Below, one piece after another: positions 1-7,885 of a DNA stretch of 64,000 nucleotides. Source of the DNA: Corynebacterium sp. NML98-0116 (GTDB lineage: Bacteria > Actinomycetota > Actinomycetes > Mycobacteriales > Mycobacteriaceae). The translations under genes were made by a program, and so were the position numbers. The DNA is taken from the NCBI RefSeq assembly GCF_001767255.1, contig NZ_CP017639.1, positions 1,386,875 through 1,450,874 on the forward strand. The letters are read 5' to 3'. The notes beneath the pieces were generated by a model. The model was not told where the DNA came from and did not search any database. It saw only the letters and a program-made list of their open reading frames with translations. Each line of letters opens with the position of its first letter. Within the stretch, counting starts at the first letter, position 1.

Positions 1-2
1 AG

Positions 3-461
3 CATGCCATGGCGTACGCGTTTGAGCAGCCTAATTGCAACGTTCCCCACCGGCAGTGGGAGCCGGTTGACGCTATCGATCCGTACACCCGCGAACGCAT
101 CAGACCTAAGGATGTGGAGCTCGACCACCTCTTCCCCCTCTCCGCAGCATGGGACATGGGTGCTTTCGCCTGGAGCGACGAGCAGCGACTCCGGTTCGCG
201 AATGACCCCCACAACCTCATCGTGACCTCGAGCAAGGCGAACCAACAAAAGTCAGACATGCTTCCGAGCGAGTGGATGCCTCCATCGATCCCGCAGCAAT
301 GCGCATACGCACGGCAGCTGGCACGCGTTGCAAACATGTACGACCTGCGCGTAACCACCAATGACCTTCGCACAATGCGCCGTGCATGCAAGGGATGGCG
401 AGGCGTCGCCGCCCACCTCATTGGAATTGGTATGTTCCCTACCACCAATTCGCCTAGGTGA
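3..461 (+). CDS. HNH endonuclease family protein, 5' end cut by window edge
   Basis: The reading frame is open to the left edge, so the start lies outside the window; the first internal ATG is at 9. The visible 150 residues match the DUF1524/HNH nuclease family of actinobacteria: an ELDHLFPL block (the Asp-His of the HNH core), then AAWDMGAFAW, RFANDPHNLI and a K/N-rich segment ending SEWMPP, all in the family's order. Family members are usually secreted or lipid-anchored non-specific nucleases; a signal peptide, if any, is off the edge. It reads toward the small membrane protein gene downstream. Family assignment is firm, substrate unknown. Confidence 0.75.
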   Translation, partial: HAMAYAFEQPNCNVPHRQWEPVDAIDPYTRERIRPKDVELDHLFPLSAAWDMGAFAWSDEQRLRFANDPHNLIVTSSKANQQKSDMLPSEWMPPSIPQQCAYARQLARVANMYDLRVTTNDLRTMRRACKGWRGVAAHLIGIGMFPTTNSPR

Positions 462-477
462 TGGTGGACGTATCAAG

Positions 478-483
478 TACAGT
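478..483 (+). promoter_or_regulatory. -10 hexamer of a leaderless transcript for the gene at 492
   Basis: TACAGT ends 8 nt before the ATG at 492 and no purine-rich ribosome site precedes that ATG, so transcription probably starts on or next to the start codon. This favours the ATG at 492 over the in-frame TTG at 486. Confidence 0.45.
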
Positions 484-491
484 GGTTGCCT

Positions 492-977
492 ATGACTACT
501 CTGTTAACTTTCCTTCACGTCGCAGCCGCCATCTTGCTGCTGGGCCCGATCGTCGTATCCACCTCGATGTTCCCGCGCCAGGCCGCCGAGGCACAGGCGG
601 GCGATGCGGCCGCTGCCGGTCGCGCGTCGATCCTGTACCGCATCTCGCGCACTTACGGCATCGCGTCCTCACTCGTTCCGCTGCTCGGTGTCGCCATCCT
701 CTTCGGCGACTGGGCTGCGTACAAGACGAACTACTTCCTGCACACCTCTATCGTGTTGGCAGTCATCGCCTGGGCACTGCTGCTTTTCGTGGTCATCCCG
801 ACCCAGCGCAAGATGGTCGGTACACTCGGTGAGCTGGAGCCAGCCGAGGCCGACCCAGCCGATGTCACCGCGAACTTTGAAAAGTCGAAAGCTAAGGCTT
901 CCGCGTTCGCTGGTGTCTTTAACCTTTTGTGGTTCATCGTGTTGGTGCTGATGTTCTTGCCAGCACCAACTATGTAG
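492..977 (+). CDS. small four-helix membrane protein, DUF2269-like
   Basis: 161 residues. Starts MTTLLTFLHVAAAILLLG, a hydrophobic first helix, followed by helices near residues 55-72, 78-98 and 137-158. A conserved early His (in TFLHVAA) and a basic-acidic loop around residues 100-130 resemble the DUF2269 family of integral membrane proteins, whose function is unknown. The ATG at 492 is preferred because a -10-like box lies 8 nt upstream. The gene is convergent with the protease gene ending at 981, only 3 bp away, with no visible terminator between them. Confidence 0.65.
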   Translation: MTTLLTFLHVAAAILLLGPIVVSTSMFPRQAAEAQAGDAAAAGRASILYRISRTYGIASSLVPLLGVAILFGDWAAYKTNYFLHTSIVLAVIAWALLLFVVIPTQRKMVGTLGELEPAEADPADVTANFEKSKAKASAFAGVFNLLWFIVLVLMFLPAPTM

Positions 978-980
978 TCA

Positions 981-1883
981 CTAAAACTTTATCGACGACG
1001 CCAGGCTAAGCAGCGCCAACACGATCGGAACAACGATCGCGGCAATCTCACCCGGTGTCATATCGCTGGAGCTTTCGGACTTCGACGAGGAGTCCCGCTC
1101 CGAGCTCTTATCAGAGGACAGCAGCCGGTCGTAGAGACCGGCTTCATTTATTCCGGCAGCTCCAAAAACCAGGTCCGACGCCTCGGACTGGCTGACTGCC
1201 TTTCCTTGAGCGATTGGTGCTCCCCAGAGCCAGTCTTTCCCGTCAATCTTTATGCCATTGATCCGAGTGTAGGTGGAGTTTTCGAACGCAGGACCTATAG
1301 AAATGACACCAGCGAATTTCTTTGCCCCGTCCTGTTCTTCGATCCAGATCGGTCCACCGGAATCGCCTGACTTTGGTGACCGTATCGTGGCAGAAAACCC
1401 GCCTCCACCACGCGCAGCGCGGTGGAACTTCCCGCACGTGACATCGTTTGTCCCCGTATGGGATGTTTCCCCGTGGTAGCACGTCTTCGCACCCCGCTTG
1501 ATGGAAGTGGCATCCGCTTTGATGTCACCTGAGTAGATGTTCTCGCCCATCGTGACGCCCCGGTCCCACTCGATCCAGGCGAAGTCGTTCGAGTACTGCC
1601 GGTCGTAGCCTGGTGAAATACGCAATGTCCCAATGTCTTTCGACAACGGACGGCTCGTTTTTCGGTCGACCAACAAGATCCTGTCGCCATCGCGTCCACA
1701 GTGCGCTGCGGTGTAGCTGACTCCGGCTTCGTGGTCGTTAAAGCCTAGCGTGCATGAACTATATCCAGTGCTAATAGCATCACCCTGGGTCGGCTGGATT
1801 GGTGCCGCGGTAGCGCTTGGCACGAGGACTGCAGTCGAGCATGCTGCGACGGCCAGCGAAGATATGAATTTCCTTGTCAACAT
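981..1883 (-). CDS. secreted trypsin-like serine protease with C-terminal membrane anchor
   Basis: 300 residues. Residues 1-26 form a signal peptide ending ATAA. The chymotrypsin-fold triad is visible: His61 in TAAHC, Asp100 in SNDFAW and Ser175 in KSGDSGGP. Cys44/Cys62 and Cys135/Cys150 could form disulphides. After the protease domain (about 30-250) comes a Ser/Asp/Lys-rich linker (255-275) and a hydrophobic helix (279-297) at the extreme C terminus, which suggests anchoring to the outer face of the membrane. A second protease of the same type lies 39 bp upstream in the same orientation. Substrate unknown. Confidence 0.85.
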   Translation of the reverse strand: MLTRKFISSLAVAACSTAVLVPSATAAPIQPTQGDAISTGYSSCTLGFNDHEAGVSYTAAHCGRDGDRILLVDRKTSRPLSKDIGTLRISPGYDRQYSNDFAWIEWDRGVTMGENIYSGDIKADATSIKRGAKTCYHGETSHTGTNDVTCGKFHRAARGGGGFSATIRSPKSGDSGGPIWIEEQDGAKKFAGVISIGPAFENSTYTRINGIKIDGKDWLWGAPIAQGKAVSQSEASDLVFGAAGINEAGLYDRLLSSDKSSERDSSSKSESSSDMTPGEIAAIVVPIVLALLSLASSIKF

Positions 1884-1922
1884 ACTTCTATACTGGCACA
1901 GTTCTGCAGGAATGCTAATGAG

Positions 1923-2741
1923 CTAGCTGTAATTCACTACGCCTGGTAGGAACCCTGCGAGTGCACTGAACCCGTCAGTCACAGCGCCACGAACCGCATC
2001 AGCAGCCGGGCCAACGGCCGAGCCCGAAGCCGGCATCATGAGGTTCTGCGCATACAGGCCCAACAAGCGTGACTCAGCGACGCGAGGCCCATCAGTAGCG
2101 TGCACGCCAACGACCAGGTCGCGCGAGCCCAGCAGCGGTACCTTTTGTGCAACCCACTGCGAAGAAACAACGCCAACAAATCCGCGGCCCGGAATCCACA
2201 GCGGGCCACCGGAGTCGCCGGGACGGGTCATCGGCGCTTCGACGAAGAACGTATTTCCTTCTGCTCCGCCGAAGCGACCGCACGTGGGGGCGCCCGTCGG
2301 CCGGTTCGAGGTTTGCCCGAAGTAGCACACGCGCTCACCGACGGCGATTGTGTTTGGGTTTACCCACGCGTCACCGGAGAACCGGTTGCCACCGATCTGC
2401 ACCGGCGCGTCCCACTGGATAGCGGCCCAGTCATTGCCAAGGCGGCCGTCGTACGCCTTCGAACGATACAGGGTGCCGAGCTGTGGCGAAGCAACCCTCG
2501 CGTTGTGGTCCACGATGCGCACACGCGCACCGTCCGGTCCACAGTGCGCCGCAACCAGGCTTCGCCTGCGAGACGGTTCATTAAATCCGACGGTGCAGTA
2601 ACCGCCGCCTTCAACCATCACGGCTCCGCCCTGCTCTACGCGCTGCAGGTTCTGTGCCTGCGCAGTCGGCAAGTTCGTTACGACGCCCACTCCGAGCGCA
2701 AGCGCCCACCCCAGCGTGAGCAAACGGCGATTCAACTTCAT
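1923..2741 (-). CDS. secreted trypsin-like serine protease
   Basis: 272 residues from the ATG at 2741, which gives a textbook signal peptide (MKLNRRLLTLGWALALGVGV then cleavage after AQA); an in-frame start further upstream (2798) would bury it. The triad is His66 in VAAHC, Asp104 in LGNDWA and Ser177 in RPGDSGGP. Unlike its downstream neighbour there is no C-terminal anchor, so the enzyme should be fully secreted. It is paralogous to the 981-1883 product (same order HC-GND-TCGRF-GDSGGP) and may share its transcript. A perfect inverted repeat covers its predicted -10 box. Confidence 0.87.
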   Translation of the reverse strand: MKLNRRLLTLGWALALGVGVVTNLPTAQAQNLQRVEQGGAVMVEGGGYCTVGFNEPSRRRSLVAAHCGPDGARVRIVDHNARVASPQLGTLYRSKAYDGRLGNDWAAIQWDAPVQIGGNRFSGDAWVNPNTIAVGERVCYFGQTSNRPTGAPTCGRFGGAEGNTFFVEAPMTRPGDSGGPLWIPGRGFVGVVSSQWVAQKVPLLGSRDLVVGVHATDGPRVAESRLLGLYAQNLMMPASGSAVGPAADAVRGAVTDGFSALAGFLPGVVNYS

Positions 2742-2744
2742 GCC

Positions 2745-2762
2745 TGTGCAGTCTACTGCACA
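2745..2762. promoter_or_regulatory. 18-bp palindrome over the protease promoter, putative operator
   Basis: TGTGCAGT and ACTGCACA are perfect 8-bp inverted arms around a 2-bp centre. The repeat covers the -10-like TAGACT (2750-2755 on the minus strand) that lies 8 nt before the start codon of the protease gene. The size and symmetry suit a dimeric repressor; which one is not evident from the sequence. Confidence 0.55.
2750..2755 (-). promoter_or_regulatory. -10 hexamer of a leaderless transcript for the protease gene at 2741
   Basis: On the minus strand TAGACT ends 8 nt before the ATG at 2741. No Shine-Dalgarno sequence is present. Confidence 0.45.
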
Positions 2763-2773
2763 ACCAAGCAATG

Positions 2774-2813
2774 AAAAACGCACCCGTCGAGTAGTCATTA
2801 CTCAGCAGGTGCG
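2774..2813 (-). terminator. intrinsic terminator of the helicase operon
   Basis: Read on the minus strand, CGCACC and GGTGCG form an outer stem enclosing a second stem GAGTA/TACTC, followed directly by five T residues. It lies just past the stop of the DEAD-box helicase gene and ahead of the protease gene. Confidence 0.8.
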
Positions 2814-2830
2814 CTCAGGATCAAGGGCGC

Positions 2831-4966
2831 TTAGTCCCAGCTGCGGTCATGCCCGCGGCCACCGCGGCGATCGTCACGGTCGTAACCGCCACGTCCCCGC
2901 CCGCGGCCACCGCGGCGATCATCGCGGTCGTAACCGCCACGCCCGCGCCCGCGTCCACCGCGGCGATCATCGCGGTCGTATCCACCGCGCCCGCGCCCGC
3001 CGCGTCCGCGCGGAGGTGCACCGTGATCACGCTGAATATTGATCAGCTGACCGGAAATACGGGTATCCGTCAAACGATCAAGGACCGCGCTGTCCAGGTT
3101 CTTCGGCAGCTCAACCAGGGTGAAGTCCCCACCGATAGTGATGCGACCAAAGTCCTTGGAGCTCAAGCCCCCCTCGTTGGCGAGCGCACCAACGATTGCA
3201 CCCGGGCGAACATGCTGGCGCTTGCCAACATCCAGGCGGTAGGTGTCGAAGTTCTCCGAATCGTGGTCGAAGCGGCTGCGGCCTCCACGACGGTCATCAC
3301 GGTCACGCCCGCGGCCACGGCGGTCGTCGCGATCCCACCGATCACGGTCCCGCCGATCGCGACGGTCCTTCGGCGGCTCCTTCATCAGGAACTCGTCACC
3401 CTCCAAAGCCTGCGTTGCCAAAGCAGCGGCGATGTCGTCCATCGGCACGTTGTTGGCTGCGGAGTATTCGCGGACCATGGACCTAAACACCTGCACCTCG
3501 CTCGCCTCGAGCGACTCGGTGATGGAGTCCATAAACTTCGTCTTGCGGCTCTCGTTGACCTCGTCGACCGTCGGCAGATCCATCTCTTCGATGGTCGCGT
3601 TGGTTACGCGCTCGATGGAGCGCAGCATGCGACGCTCACGTGGAGTGACAAAGAGGATCGCCTCACCTGTACGGCCTGCACGCCCGGTGCGGCCAATGCG
3701 GTGCACGTATGACTCGGTGTCATTCGGGATGTCGTAGTTCAGCACGTGGCTGATGCGCTCAACGTCCAGGCCACGAGCAGCGACATCGGTAGCGACCAGG
3801 ATGTCAAGGCGGCCGTCGCGAAGCTGATCAACGGTACGCTCACGCTGCTGCTGAGCGATGTCACCGTTGATCGCAGCTGCGGAGAACCCGCGGGCACGCA
3901 ACTTCTCAGCCAGCTCCTCAGTCTCCTGCTTCGTACGCACGAAGACAATCATTGCCTCAAACTCAGTGACTTCAAGGATTCGGGTGATCGCATCGAGCTT
4001 GTTGCGGTGCGCCGTGAACAGGTAACGCTGGGTGATGTTCGTATTGGTGCGCGTCTTCGACTTCACCGTGACTTCAGTCGGGTTGTCGAGGTACTGCTTC
4101 GAGATACGGCGAATAGCGTTCGGCATCGTCGCAGAGAACAGCGCAACCTGCTTCTCTTCCGGTGTGTCCTCCAAGATGCGTTCCACGTCTTCCTGGAAGC
4201 CCATGTTCAGCATCTCGTCTGCCTCATCGAGGACAAGGAAGCGCAGGTTGGAAATGTCCAACGAACCCTTCTCCAAGTGATCGATGACGCGGCCCGGAGT
4301 ACCCACGATGATCTGGGCACCGCGGCGCAGACCGGACAACTGGATACCGTATGCCTGGCCACCGTAAATCGGAAGCACGGAGATCCCGCCAAGGTGGTCT
4401 GCAAACGACTGGAAGGAGTCTGATACCTGCAGCGCAAGCTCACGTGTAGGCGCGAGGATCAGTGCCTGCGGGTAGCGCTCCTTGCGGTTGATCCGCGAAA
4501 GGATCGGCAGCGCAAACGCGGCCGTCTTACCGGTACCCGTTTGCGCGAGGCCGACAACGTCGCGGCCTTCCATCAACAGTGGAATGGTTTCAGCCTGAAT
4601 CGCGGATGGCTGCTCAAAGCCAACCTTCTTCACGGCATCCACGACTTCTTCAGGCAGATTCAGGTTCTCGAACCCGTTCACTGGCTCTTCAGCGGTCTCG
4701 TCTGCCTCTGTGGCCTCGTCCGCCTCGCTCCCAGCGAGGTCCGCCACGTCGCCACCGACGACGTCGGCAAGGCTCAAAATCTGCTCAGTCTCATTAGTTT
4801 CGGCATTGGCTGCGTCTTGCGCAGCGCCGGTTTCCTCAGAAACTCCCGCATCCCTGGTGTCCTCACGTGCAGCATCCGCTGCGACATCCTGCGGGTTTTC
4901 CTGATTTTCCGACACATTCATATCCGGCTCTTTCTCGCCGCCGGTGGCGTTTTCGGAAGTGATCAT
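2831..4966 (-). CDS. deaD: DEAD-box ATP-dependent RNA helicase with RGG-repeat tail (DeaD/CsdA type)
   Basis: 711 residues from the ATG at 4966; an ATG at 4921 (MNVSEN) with GAAAGAG upstream is an alternative. An acidic N-terminal extension of about 95 residues precedes the helicase core: Q motif (FEQPSAIQ), motif I AQTGTGKT, PTRELA, TPGR, DEAD, SAT, and HRIGRTGRAGR. After the core come an RGRDRDDRRGG linker, a DbpA-type RNA-binding domain (TYRLDVG to LINIQRDHG) and a C-terminal tail of three near-identical 16-residue RG/YDRDD repeats. Family members unwind structured RNA in ribosome assembly, mRNA decay and cold adaptation. The start codon overlaps the stop of the histidine kinase gene (ATGA), so it is probably translated from the same mRNA as the two-component system. 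Confidence 0.93.
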   Translation of the reverse strand: MITSENATGGEKEPDMNVSENQENPQDVAADAAREDTRDAGVSEETGAAQDAANAETNETEQILSLADVVGGDVADLAGSEADEATEADETAEEPVNGFENLNLPEEVVDAVKKVGFEQPSAIQAETIPLLMEGRDVVGLAQTGTGKTAAFALPILSRINRKERYPQALILAPTRELALQVSDSFQSFADHLGGISVLPIYGGQAYGIQLSGLRRGAQIIVGTPGRVIDHLEKGSLDISNLRFLVLDEADEMLNMGFQEDVERILEDTPEEKQVALFSATMPNAIRRISKQYLDNPTEVTVKSKTRTNTNITQRYLFTAHRNKLDAITRILEVTEFEAMIVFVRTKQETEELAEKLRARGFSAAAINGDIAQQQRERTVDQLRDGRLDILVATDVAARGLDVERISHVLNYDIPNDTESYVHRIGRTGRAGRTGEAILFVTPRERRMLRSIERVTNATIEEMDLPTVDEVNESRKTKFMDSITESLEASEVQVFRSMVREYSAANNVPMDDIAAALATQALEGDEFLMKEPPKDRRDRRDRDRWDRDDRRGRGRDRDDRRGGRSRFDHDSENFDTYRLDVGKRQHVRPGAIVGALANEGGLSSKDFGRITIGGDFTLVELPKNLDSAVLDRLTDTRISGQLINIQRDHGAPPRGRGGRGRGGYDRDDRRGGRGRGRGGYDRDDRRGGRGRGRGGYDRDDRRGGRGHDRSWD
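2859..3002. repeat. three 48-bp tandem repeats inside the helicase gene
   Basis: Units begin at 2859, 2907 and 2955, each starting CCACCGCGGCGATC on the plus strand, with a few substitutions between copies. On the coding (minus) strand each unit encodes a 16-residue RGG/YDRDD block. The units abut with no spacers. Copy number is likely to vary between strains. Confidence 0.9.
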
Positions 4967-6105
4967 TGTTTCCCCACAGTACGCCACCCTGCAGTGATTT
5001 TCCTATTCGCCACTGGCAATGTCATCCGCGCCACGAGTCCGCCACCAACTTCAGCGCTTCGCGCCTCGAGCTCCAACTCCCCGTGGTGCGCACGCGCAAT
5101 CGTATCAACCAGCGCCAGCCCTAGTCCGTGCCCCGGACGCGCACCAGCAACGCGCGCATTCGCCCTGCTAAATGGCTCTACGAGCTGGCTGACTGTGGCA
5201 GGGTCCAACACGTCCCCATCATTGACGACGCCCACTTCGACCCCATCACCGGATCCAGTCCGGCAAACACGCACCTGCACAGTCCCGTCCACGCCGTGGA
5301 TACGAGCATTCTCGATGAGGTTTTGGATCGCGTGGCGCAATAGCACGACATCGCCGAGGACGTGAATGTCTGGCTCGATGGTGGCGTCGATACCTTCGTC
5401 GATCGAGGCGACAGTGGTAATGAGCTCTGAGATGTCAATGTCGCGCGCCTCGAGTACTTTGGCCTCGGCCTGGCTGAAGTTCAGCAGCGACGTGACCATC
5501 TCCGCAGACGACGCATTCACGGTGCGGATGTCGCGGATGGCGTCGCGTAGCTCCTCTGCAGGTGCATTCGGGTCTAGTAGCGCGACATCTGCGATGGTCT
5601 GAATGGTAGCGATCGGGGTTTTCAGCTCATGGGACGCGTTTGATGCAAAGCGTTGCCGTGCCGCGATGGAGTGCGCGAGGGACTCCAGCATCGAGTCGAG
5701 TGCGTGCGCGAGGTCAGCGACATCGTCAGCGGGGCCTTCGTAGTCGAACCGCTGATCAAGATCGCCGGCAGAGACCAGACGTGCAGTCGCCGCGATGGTA
5801 CGTACGGGTTTGAGCAACACACCCGCGACGAACCAACCGATGGCGCCGGCGAGCGCCGTCAGCACGCACAGCGCGACGAGCGAGGCGCCGAGCATCACGT
5901 TGAGCACCTCGTGTGAGATGGGCACGGACCCATCAATAAATGCTCCGTCACTGCCGGGAACGCCCCCGACGCCCTCGATGACAGCTTGCACAGGTACCGG
6001 AGTCAGGCGCAGATAGAGGTACACCACCGCGGTCAGGCTCAGCCCTGCGGTAAAAACCGTTGCCACGAACAACCACGACGTACGCGCACGAAGTGAAAGC
6101 CTCAT
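4963..6105 (-). CDS. sensor histidine kinase
   Basis: 380 residues from the ATG at 6105, which overlaps the stop of the response regulator gene (ATGA). A longer frame reaches 6240 but lies within the regulator gene. Two transmembrane helices (about 11-33 and 69-97) flank a short extracytoplasmic loop of some 35 residues, followed by HAMP (about 97-148), a dimerisation/phosphoacceptor helix with His159 in ASHELKTPI, an N box (QNLIENA, 261-267) and a G2 box (GHGLGL, 325-330). The small sensor loop suggests sensing within or near the membrane. The stimulus is unknown. Its stop overlaps the helicase start. Confidence 0.92.
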   Translation of the reverse strand: MRLSLRARTSWLFVATVFTAGLSLTAVVYLYLRLTPVPVQAVIEGVGGVPGSDGAFIDGSVPISHEVLNVMLGASLVALCVLTALAGAIGWFVAGVLLKPVRTIAATARLVSAGDLDQRFDYEGPADDVADLAHALDSMLESLAHSIAARQRFASNASHELKTPIATIQTIADVALLDPNAPAEELRDAIRDIRTVNASSAEMVTSLLNFSQAEAKVLEARDIDISELITTVASIDEGIDATIEPDIHVLGDVVLLRHAIQNLIENARIHGVDGTVQVRVCRTGSGDGVEVGVVNDGDVLDPATVSQLVEPFSRANARVAGARPGHGLGLALVDTIARAHHGELELEARSAEVGGGLVARMTLPVANRKITAGWRTVGKQ

Positions 6106-6785
6106 TGGTACGGCTCCTCCGCAACGTAGTAGCCAGCGCCGGGCATTGTTTGCACAATCCAAGGCTGCCCCAGCTTGCGCCGCAAGTGCGAGATAGTGAC
6201 CCGAATCGAATTGGAGAACGGGTCCGCGTTCGCGTCCCATGCCTCTTCTAAGAGCTGCTCCGCGGAAATAACGTGCCCCTGTGCTCGCATCAGCGTTTCA
6301 AGCACCGCGAACTCTTTCGGCGACAACGCAATCGACGCGCCGCTTCGGTGGACTTGGTGAGTGCCTCTGTCGAGGATGACGTCGCCGCACGTGAGCGTCG
6401 AGGTTGTTTCAGGTGCGGCTCGTCGCAACAAGGCTTTGACGCGAGCCAGCAACTCGGGCAGCTCGAACGGCTTGGTCAGATAGTCGTCCGCCCCAATCTC
6501 GAAGCCTTGGAGACGATCCTCGAGCGTTGCGGACGCCGTGAGCATCAGCACCCGCGTGTTTGGGTACAGCTCACGGACGGTTGCACAGACGTCGTCGCCG
6601 TGAACCTCGGGGATATCTCGGTCGAGCACGATCACATCTATCGGTTGTGATTCCAGGCGGTCGAGCGCGGAGCGGCCGTCGTAACGCACATCAACGAGCA
6701 TGTCCTCACGGCGCAGTGCTTTGCCTAACGCATCGGCGAGCAGCGTCTCGTCCTCAACGATCAAAATCTTCGGCGGTGCAGCCAC
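6102..6785 (-). CDS. OmpR-family response regulator
   Basis: 227 residues from the GTG at 6785, chosen because GGAAGGGG sits 5 nt upstream; a GTG at 6800 would place that site inside the gene. The receiver domain has the acidic pair (VEDE), phosphoacceptor Asp55 in IVLDRDIP and Lys104 in YLTKPF. The C-terminal winged-helix DNA-binding domain (about 130-225) has LSPKEFAVLETLM and RVTISHLRRKLG. It is first in an operon regulator-kinase-helicase in which every junction overlaps by 4 nt. Divergent from the acyltransferase-like gene at 6899. Confidence 0.93.
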   Translation of the reverse strand: MAAPPKILIVEDETLLADALGKALRREDMLVDVRYDGRSALDRLESQPIDVIVLDRDIPEVHGDDVCATVRELYPNTRVLMLTASATLEDRLQGFEIGADDYLTKPFELPELLARVKALLRRAAPETTSTLTCGDVILDRGTHQVHRSGASIALSPKEFAVLETLMRAQGHVISAEQLLEEAWDANADPFSNSIRVTISHLRRKLGQPWIVQTMPGAGYYVAEEPYQ

Positions 6786-6885
6786 AACAGCCCCTTCCAC
6801 GTTGGAGTTCTTGTATTCTGCTGTGATTCTAATTGGGGCTTCTTACGGGGTCGCAATGTTAACGCTCTCGCAACATCGCCCTGCA

Positions 6886-6891
6886 TAGCGT
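6886..6891 (+). promoter_or_regulatory. -10-like hexamer 7 nt before the ATG at 6899
   Basis: TAGCGT ends 7 nt before the ATG. A GAGGAG lies only 1 nt from that ATG, too near for normal initiation, so a leaderless start is the better reading, but the hexamer is a weak match. Confidence 0.3.
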
Positions 6892-6898
6892 GAGGAGC

Positions 6899-7870
6899 AT
6901 GTCAAAGACTTCCACACCGGATCTGCGAGTTCACGGTATTGATTACGCGCGAGCCGTAGCACTCGCAGCCATGATCTTCGCGCACCTCACCCATCCTGCT
7001 GGCGTCACGGGTCAGTTGCTCTACGGCTTCCCCGCGGCAACGTTCGCGTTCCTGGCTGGCATCTCGATGGAGCTGATGGCCCGGCGCGCCCAAGCGGTAG
7101 GCGGCGAGGCTGTCGCGCGCTGTCGCCATGGCTTTTATGTTCGTGGGACGCTACTGATTGTGCTGCATGTGCTCCTCGTGCCGTTCGCTGGCGACATCGA
7201 GGTTGTGCTCCTTGTCTTTGGCATCTGCTACCTCTGCTTAGCGACGCTTCCCCACTGGCCAACTGCGCGTTTGGGCTTACTGCTTGCGGGGTTGCTCTTT
7301 GCTTCGGCTGCAACGACGGCGCTCGGGACAGTTGTTGCACTACCGGCCGCAGTCTTCGGCGCCCCCTACCCTGTCTTTTCGTGGGCGGCACTCATGGTTG
7401 CGGGCATGGTGTCGTGGCGTGTCATCCTCCACCACCCATGGCGCCGTTGGGTCGCAGTCATTATCGCGGCGGCGGTGCTGCCTGCGGTGATTGCAGCTCG
7501 GCTGCACCTCAACACGGCAGGTGCTGGCCTATTCATCGCCGCGATCGATCCGAATGGGCACACCGGGGGACTCATTTCAGTGATCAGCGAGTGCGCCGTC
7601 GCGGCTGGTATCACTGCGCTGTGTCTCATCCTCGCACAGTTTGTTCCGTTTGGTTGTGACATGGGCCGGATGCCTCTGACGGTGTACTGCGCACACGTTG
7701 TCACGGCCAACGGCCACAGCGGGGTGGTATACGCAGTACTCACGCTGGCAGTTGCTTTCGCCTTCGCTGTGCTGTGGCGCAGCTTCTACGCCCGTGGACC
7801 ACTCGAGGCCGCGATGCGCATGGTCGTGGCTCGCGCAACCCGGACCGATCTTCCTCCGCTCCAACACTAA
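6899..7870 (+). CDS. multi-TM membrane protein, DUF1624/HGSNAT-like acyltransferase family
   Basis: 323 residues, about nine or ten hydrophobic helices. The opening block RVHGIDYARAVALAAMIFAH (basic residues, then D-x-A-R-A and a His inside the first helix) is the pattern of heparan-N-acetyltransferase-like/DUF1624 and DUF418 proteins, thought to move acyl groups across the membrane. The C-terminal part GRMPLTVYCAHVV fits DUF418-type endings. An alternative GTG start lies at 6890. The protease gene starts 15 bp after its stop, so the two probably share a transcript. Acceptor and donor unknown. Confidence 0.6.
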   Translation: MSKTSTPDLRVHGIDYARAVALAAMIFAHLTHPAGVTGQLLYGFPAATFAFLAGISMELMARRAQAVGGEAVARCRHGFYVRGTLLIVLHVLLVPFAGDIEVVLLVFGICYLCLATLPHWPTARLGLLLAGLLFASAATTALGTVVALPAAVFGAPYPVFSWAALMVAGMVSWRVILHHPWRRWVAVIIAAAVLPAVIAARLHLNTAGAGLFIAAIDPNGHTGGLISVISECAVAAGITALCLILAQFVPFGCDMGRMPLTVYCAHVVTANGHSGVVYAVLTLAVAFAFAVLWRSFYARGPLEAAMRMVVARATRTDLPPLQH

Positions 7871-7885
7871 AGAAAAGGAAAACTC

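Noticed and set aside
2859..3002. possible CRISPR-like repeats
   Set aside because: The 48-bp units abut with no spacers and are in frame inside a gene.
2849..3712. 287-residue plus-strand open frame antisense to the helicase gene
   Set aside because: It is a by-product of the RGG repeats and G+C bias; composition is Ala/Val/Thr repeats and the helicase motifs on the minus strand are unambiguous.
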